Notes under the pieces: model-generated | Database searches by the model: none | What the model saw: the letters and a program-made list of their open reading frames with translations, nothing else | Told to the model about the DNA's origin: nothing | Program-made: the position numbers and the translations under genes | Part shown: positions 60,191 through 64,000 of the stretch, piece after piece | Position numbering within the stretch: position 1 is the stretch's first letter | How the letters are laid out: each line of letters opens with the position of its first letter | NCBI GenBank assembly: GCA_035235625.1 | Contig: CP141149.1 | Location: forward strand, 4,063,001 to 4,127,000 | Length of the DNA stretch: 64,000 nt | From: Saururus chinensis | Taxonomy: Eukaryota > Streptophyta > Magnoliopsida > Piperales > Saururaceae | Direction of reading: 5' to 3'

Positions 60191-61366
60191 CTATCTCCCC
60201 TCTCCGTCTCTCTTCTTTCTCTCTACTCTCTCTCTTCTCTCTTTCCTCTCTCTCTCTCTCTTCACTCTCTCTCTACACTCTTCTCTCTCTCTTCACTCTT
60301 CTCTCTCTCCTCTTTCCTCTTTCTCTCTCTCCTCTTCTCTATTCTCTATCCTATCTCTCCTCTTGTCACTCATCTTGTCCCTCTTGACTCTACTCTCTCT
60401 CTTCTCTCTTTCCTCTCTCTCTCTTCACTCTCTCTCTACACTCTTCTCTCTCCTCTCTCCTCTTTCTCTCTCTCCTCTTCTCTCTTCTCTCTTCTCTATC
60501 CTATCTCTCCTCTTCTCTCTCATCTTGTCCCCCTTTCTCCTTGTCTCTCTTTCTCTATCCTCTCTCTATTTTCTCTCTCCTCTAACTCTCTCTCCTCTTT
60601 CTCTCTCTATCTTCACTCTACACTCTCTTCTACACCTCTCTCTCTACCCTCTATCTCCCCTCTCTGTCTCTCTTCTCTCTTTATACTCTCTCTCTTCACT
60701 CTACTCTCCCTCTCTCTTCAATCTACTCTCTCTTCTCTCTTTCCTCTCTTTCTTCTCTCTCTCCTCCCTCTCGCTTCATTCTACTCTCTCTCTTCTCTTT
60801 CTCTCTCTCTTCTCTATCCTATCTCTCCTCTTCTCTCTCTATCTTGTCTCTCTTTCTCTATCCTCTCTCTATTTTCTCTCTTCTCACTCTCTCTCCTCTT
60901 CTCTTACTCTATCTTCTTTCTACACTCCTCTCTCTCTCTACCCTCAATCTCCCCTCTCCGTCTCTCTTCTCTCTCGCTACTCTCTCTTCTCTCTTTCCTC
61001 ACTCTCTCGCCTCTCTCTCTCTCTCCTCCCTCTCTCTTCACTCTCTCTCTACACTCACCTCTCTCTACACTCACCTCTCTCTCTCCACTCTCCTCTCTCC
61101 TCTATCTTCTCTTCCCTCTCTATCTTATTTCTACACTCTCTCTTATACACTCCTCTCTCTACCATCTATCTCCCCTCTCTTCTCTCTCTCTACCAACTAT
61201 CTCCCTCTCTCCTCTTGCTCTCTATCTCCCCTCTTTCTCTCTCTCCTCTCTCTCTTCTCTCTTTCCTCACTCTCTCTCCTCCTCTCTCTTCTCTCTATCC
61301 TCTCTCCCCCCATTCTCTCTCTTCTTCTCTAGCTCCTCTATCTTCACTCTCTCTCTACCCCTATCT
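60191..61366. repeat. CT-rich low-complexity tract, long
   Basis: Continuation of the tract cut at 42021. Irregular CTCTCTCYTC units for about 1.2 kb with hardly any purines. Three long overlapping frames of leucine and serine are open only because the tract lacks adenine-rich stop codons, so no gene is called. Confidence 0.9.
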
Positions 61367-62260
61367 CTTTTATTATAAATTATATTTAAAAAATAATAAA
61401 TAATATTCAATAAATTATAGTAGTGATGCTTGGGACGTTGTGTCGCTAATACCTATGTAGTAGCAACTGATATCATTATGCATCACTACTACCTAAAATA
61501 CTAGCGACACAATTTGATAAGTATTGCTAATATATTTTATTTATAGTTTTTCTATTTTTAAAATATAATATTATAAAAAAAATCCTAAAAAGTATAAATT
61601 AATTTCTTCCCCTCTCTCTTTCCTCTCTCTTTTCTATTTTTTTCTCTTTTCTCTCCCTCCCCTCTTTCTCTTTCTCTCTTATTCCTCTCTCTCTTTCTTC
61701 TCTCACTCTCTCTCTACCCTTTGTCTTCTCTCTCTCTACCCTCTCTCTTTTCTCTAGCTCCTCTTCTCTCTCTGTCTTCACTCTCTATTTACCCCCCTCT
61801 CTCTTTTATTATAAATTTTATTTTTTTAAAAAAATTAAATAAATTATATTAGTGACACATATTTTTAGTTTCTTTATTAGTTTTTTATTATTAAAATATA
61901 ATAATATAATAAAAAATCCCAAAAAATATAAATTAATTTCTTCCCCTTCTCTTTCCTCTCTCTCTCTTCTCTCTCCCTCCCCTCTATTTTCTCTCTCTCC
62001 TCTCTCTCACATCTCTCTCTCCTCTTTCTCTCTTTGCTCTTCTCTTTCTCTGTTACGCGTGTCAACATGAGCCTAAGTTATGAGGAGTGGGGATAAAGTA
62101 GGAATCTTTTTTCTTATTTATTTATTATATATAAATACTAAATAGTTAAATAAAACATTATATATAAATACTAAATATTAAATAAAATATAATTTATTTA
62201 TAGATATAATATTAAATTTATTTAATATATACATATATAAATACTAATACGAATACTATT
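61367..62260. repeat. Alternating AT-rich and CT-rich blocks with subterminal words
   Basis: CT-rich blocks at 61603-61806 and 61940-62053 follow near-identical AT-rich lead-ins: TATAAATTAATTTCTTCCCC at 61591 and 61928, each preceded by AAAAATCC. This is a direct duplication of about 130-200 bp. AGCGACAC and GTCGCTAATA words lie at 61430-61510. Confidence 0.7.
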
Positions 62261-63180
62261 TGATGGTTTTAGCAAAGCGTCGCAAATAGTTATATTTTAA
62301 AAAAAATTTATAACTATTAGCGACACTGTTAAGAAAGAGTCGCTAGTAGTATTGTCATTAGACACGTTTTTATAAAAGCGTCCATACTAGTGTTACTATT
62401 AGGGACGCTTTTAATTAAGCGTTGCTAATAGTTATTTTTAATTTTTATATTAAATATAAAATTATTAGTGACAATTTTAAAAATATCATGAATAGTTCAA
62501 CTATTAGAGACATTTAAATATAAGTCCCAAATATTGTTACTATTAGAGACACTTTTAATTAAGCGTTACTAAAAGTTCAAAATTTAAAATTTTTGTAATT
62601 AAATTTAAAACTATTAGTGATGCTCTTCTAGAAGCGTCGCTACTAGTTCAACTATTAGGGAGGTTTATATATAAGCATCTCTAATAGTGTTACTATTAAC
62701 AACGATTGTAATTAAGTATTGCTAATTGTTCAAAATTCTATTTTATTTTTATTAAATTTAAAATTATTATCAATGCTCTTTTAGAAGTGTCGCTCATAGT
62801 TCAACTATTAGGGACGCTTAGAGATAAGTATCTCTAATAGTGTTACTATTAGAGACTATTTTAATTAAGTGTCGTTAATAGTTAGAAATTTTAATTGTTT
62901 GATTAAATTTCTAACTATTAGCAATGCTTATTAAAAAGTGTCGCTAATAGTTCTACTATTAGTTTTACTATTAGCGATGCTTTTTAATAAGTATTGCTAA
63001 TAGTTATAAATTTTTTATTTTTAAAAAAATATAAAAATATTAATGATGCTTTATCTAAAGTGTTGCTAATAGTTATAATTTTTGTGACACATTTATATAT
63101 GTCACAAATAGTTATTTTTAGCGACGCTTGGCGTTGTGTTGCTAATAAAAGAGTCATTAATGATCCTTTTTGTTGTAGTG
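62261..63180. repeat. Right subterminal repeats and terminus of the outer CACTA
   Basis: About twenty words such as TTAGCGACACTGTT, AAGCGTCGCTA, CTATTAGRGACGCTT and AGTGTTACTATTAG, arranged as inverted pairs. The end CCTTTTTGTTGTAGTG at 63180 mirrors the left terminus at 39771. Confidence 0.7.
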
Positions 63181-64000
63181 GCAGGTAATTTTAAAATTTT
63201 AAAATAAGCCCCCCCTATCTAGCATACTTCTTGAGGCTCAAATCAATATGAGATGTAACAAAATAACAAAAAAATTATTTTGAAATGGTGGGCTAAGAGC
63301 CGGAATCGATAGAATCACCTCTTAACGGAAAGGGGCGGTGGCAGCGGTGCTGGTGAAGGAGGGACGTGGTTGGTGGCAGAGCCAGAGGAGAGAGGGGGGT
63401 AAATAAAGGAATTGTGCAGTAAAAAATTTCCCGACTGTGTGGGCAAAATTTTTGCCCGCGCAGGATTAAAAAAAAGTTATTAGCGTAATACAGCAATTAT
63501 GAACGACTCATATAATATGCGTCGCTAATAGCATACTATATGTGTCGCTACAGTCTCTTTCTCTCTCTTCTCTCCCACCTTCTTTCTCGCTTTTCTCTCT
63601 CCACCCTCTCTCCCCTCATTCTCCTCCCTCTCTCTCTCAATCTCCTTCTCTCTTTCTCCTCTCCTCTCTCTCCCCCTATCTCCCTTCTGCTCTCTCTCCT
63701 CCCTCCCTCCCCTCTCTCTCTTTTATTTTTTTATTTTTTAAATGTAGTAGCAACGCATACCTGTATGCGTCGCTACTACATAAGCTATTAGTGATGCATA
63801 TTGATATGTGTCGCTACTATACTCGGCTGTAGTGATACATATGTCTATGTGTCGTTACTAGCGAGTATAGTAGCGATGCATAGCAGTATGTGTCGCTACT
63901 ATATATTTTTTATTTTTTTAATTATAAAAAATAATGTATAATTAAAAAAAATTTCAGCCCTCTATCTCTCTCTCTACCCTCTCTCCCCTCTTTTTTTCTA
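63181..64000. repeat. Further CACTA-family sequence up to the window edge
   Basis: After a GC-rich patch (63290-63420) and an AAATTTTTGCCCGCGC block similar to 41430, the motif GCGTCGCTAATAG reappears at 63515. It is followed by CT-rich tracts at 63548-63722 and 63958-63990 and GTAGCGACGCATA-type words. This repeats the plan of the outer CACTA's left part, so a related element, or the true right part of the same one, continues outside the window. Confidence 0.5.

Larger units (their letters stand above)
39771..63180. mobile_element. Non-autonomous CACTA-like element (outermost of the nest)
   Basis: Left end CACTACAAGAAAAAGGAGC and complement of the right end CACTACAACAAAAAGGATC match well as terminal inverted repeats. 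The 3-bp flanks are GTA and GCA, so the duplication is imperfect and the pairing remains a proposal. Removing the solo LTR unit at 42022-60190 leaves about 5.2 kb: subterminal repeats, a GC-rich captured segment with a SAUR piece, and CT-rich tracts. No transposase of its own is seen. Similar subterminal and CT-rich sequence continues to the window end, so a second copy, or a different right end, is possible. Confidence 0.6.

Noticed and set aside
60176..61403. Long leucine/serine-rich ORFs of 162-400 codons in the CT-rich tract
   Set aside because: All three plus-strand phases are open because a pyrimidine-only tract cannot form stop codons. No domain or codon structure.

Overview
The window looks like nuclear DNA of a flowering plant in a densely transposon-filled region. 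The evidence is the set of plant-specific families (Tekay-type Ty3/Gypsy, CACTA with Transposase_21, DUF4218 and DUF4216 coding, MULE with SWIM finger) and recognisable pieces of plant genes (SAUR, HIPP, filament-like plant protein, S-domain receptor kinase, TraB, Pumilio 23). I see no clearly intact host gene, no tRNA or rRNA and no CRISPR. I cannot name the species.

Layout. 1-6.4 kb: retrotransposon-like non-coding DNA and a large imperfect inverted repeat (arms 2150-3603 and 3875-5340 around a 271-bp core). 6.4-22.0 kb: a CACTA-like element whose right end is at 22012. It carries captured pieces of a TraB gene and a glycine-rich protein gene, and its subterminal repeats are split by a 10.7-kb Mutator-like element (10878-21545, 76-bp TIRs, near-matching 9-bp target duplication). 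The MULE has a decayed MURA-type transposase on +, a decayed DUF1985-type gene on -, and is itself split by a 3.3-kb solo LTR (14934-18265, TSD ACAAT). 22017-30590: a complete but inactivated Tekay-type Ty3/Gypsy retrotransposon on the minus strand (TSD GATAT), inserted exactly at the CACTA terminus. 31.1-36.4 kb: an AT-rich repeat, then a minus-strand mosaic of exons from three unrelated genes (SDH1, an M16 zinc peptidase, a kinesin-5-like gene), then the 3' part of a probable Ty1/Copia element. 36369-39433: a probable 3-kb solo LTR.

39771-63180 is a four-level nest. A non-autonomous CACTA-like element with CT-rich tracts and a SAUR fragment was entered by a second member of the same solo-LTR family as above (42022-60190, TSD CTATC). 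That LTR was entered by a 15.4-kb CACTA element (42730-58125, TSD ACA), which itself holds a 304-bp hAT-type MITE (45183-45486). The related LTR at 14934-18265 preserves the unoccupied target sequence of the CACTA insertion. The 15.4-kb CACTA has a nearly intact TNPD-type transposase (one 2-bp insertion seen), a TNPA-like gene that looks internally shortened, arrays of the subterminal motif AGCGACGC at both ends, and fragments of at least six host genes.

The most unusual themes are: repeated independent gene capture (four separate mosaics in 64 kb), a possible new two-exon chimeric gene with an open reading frame and an apparent signal peptide (8658-9258), a dispersed ACACGAT/ATCGTGT motif confined to the MULE's non-coding parts, and a long inverted repeat able to form a hairpin RNA. 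All family assignments come from reading translated sequence by eye; no searches were run.
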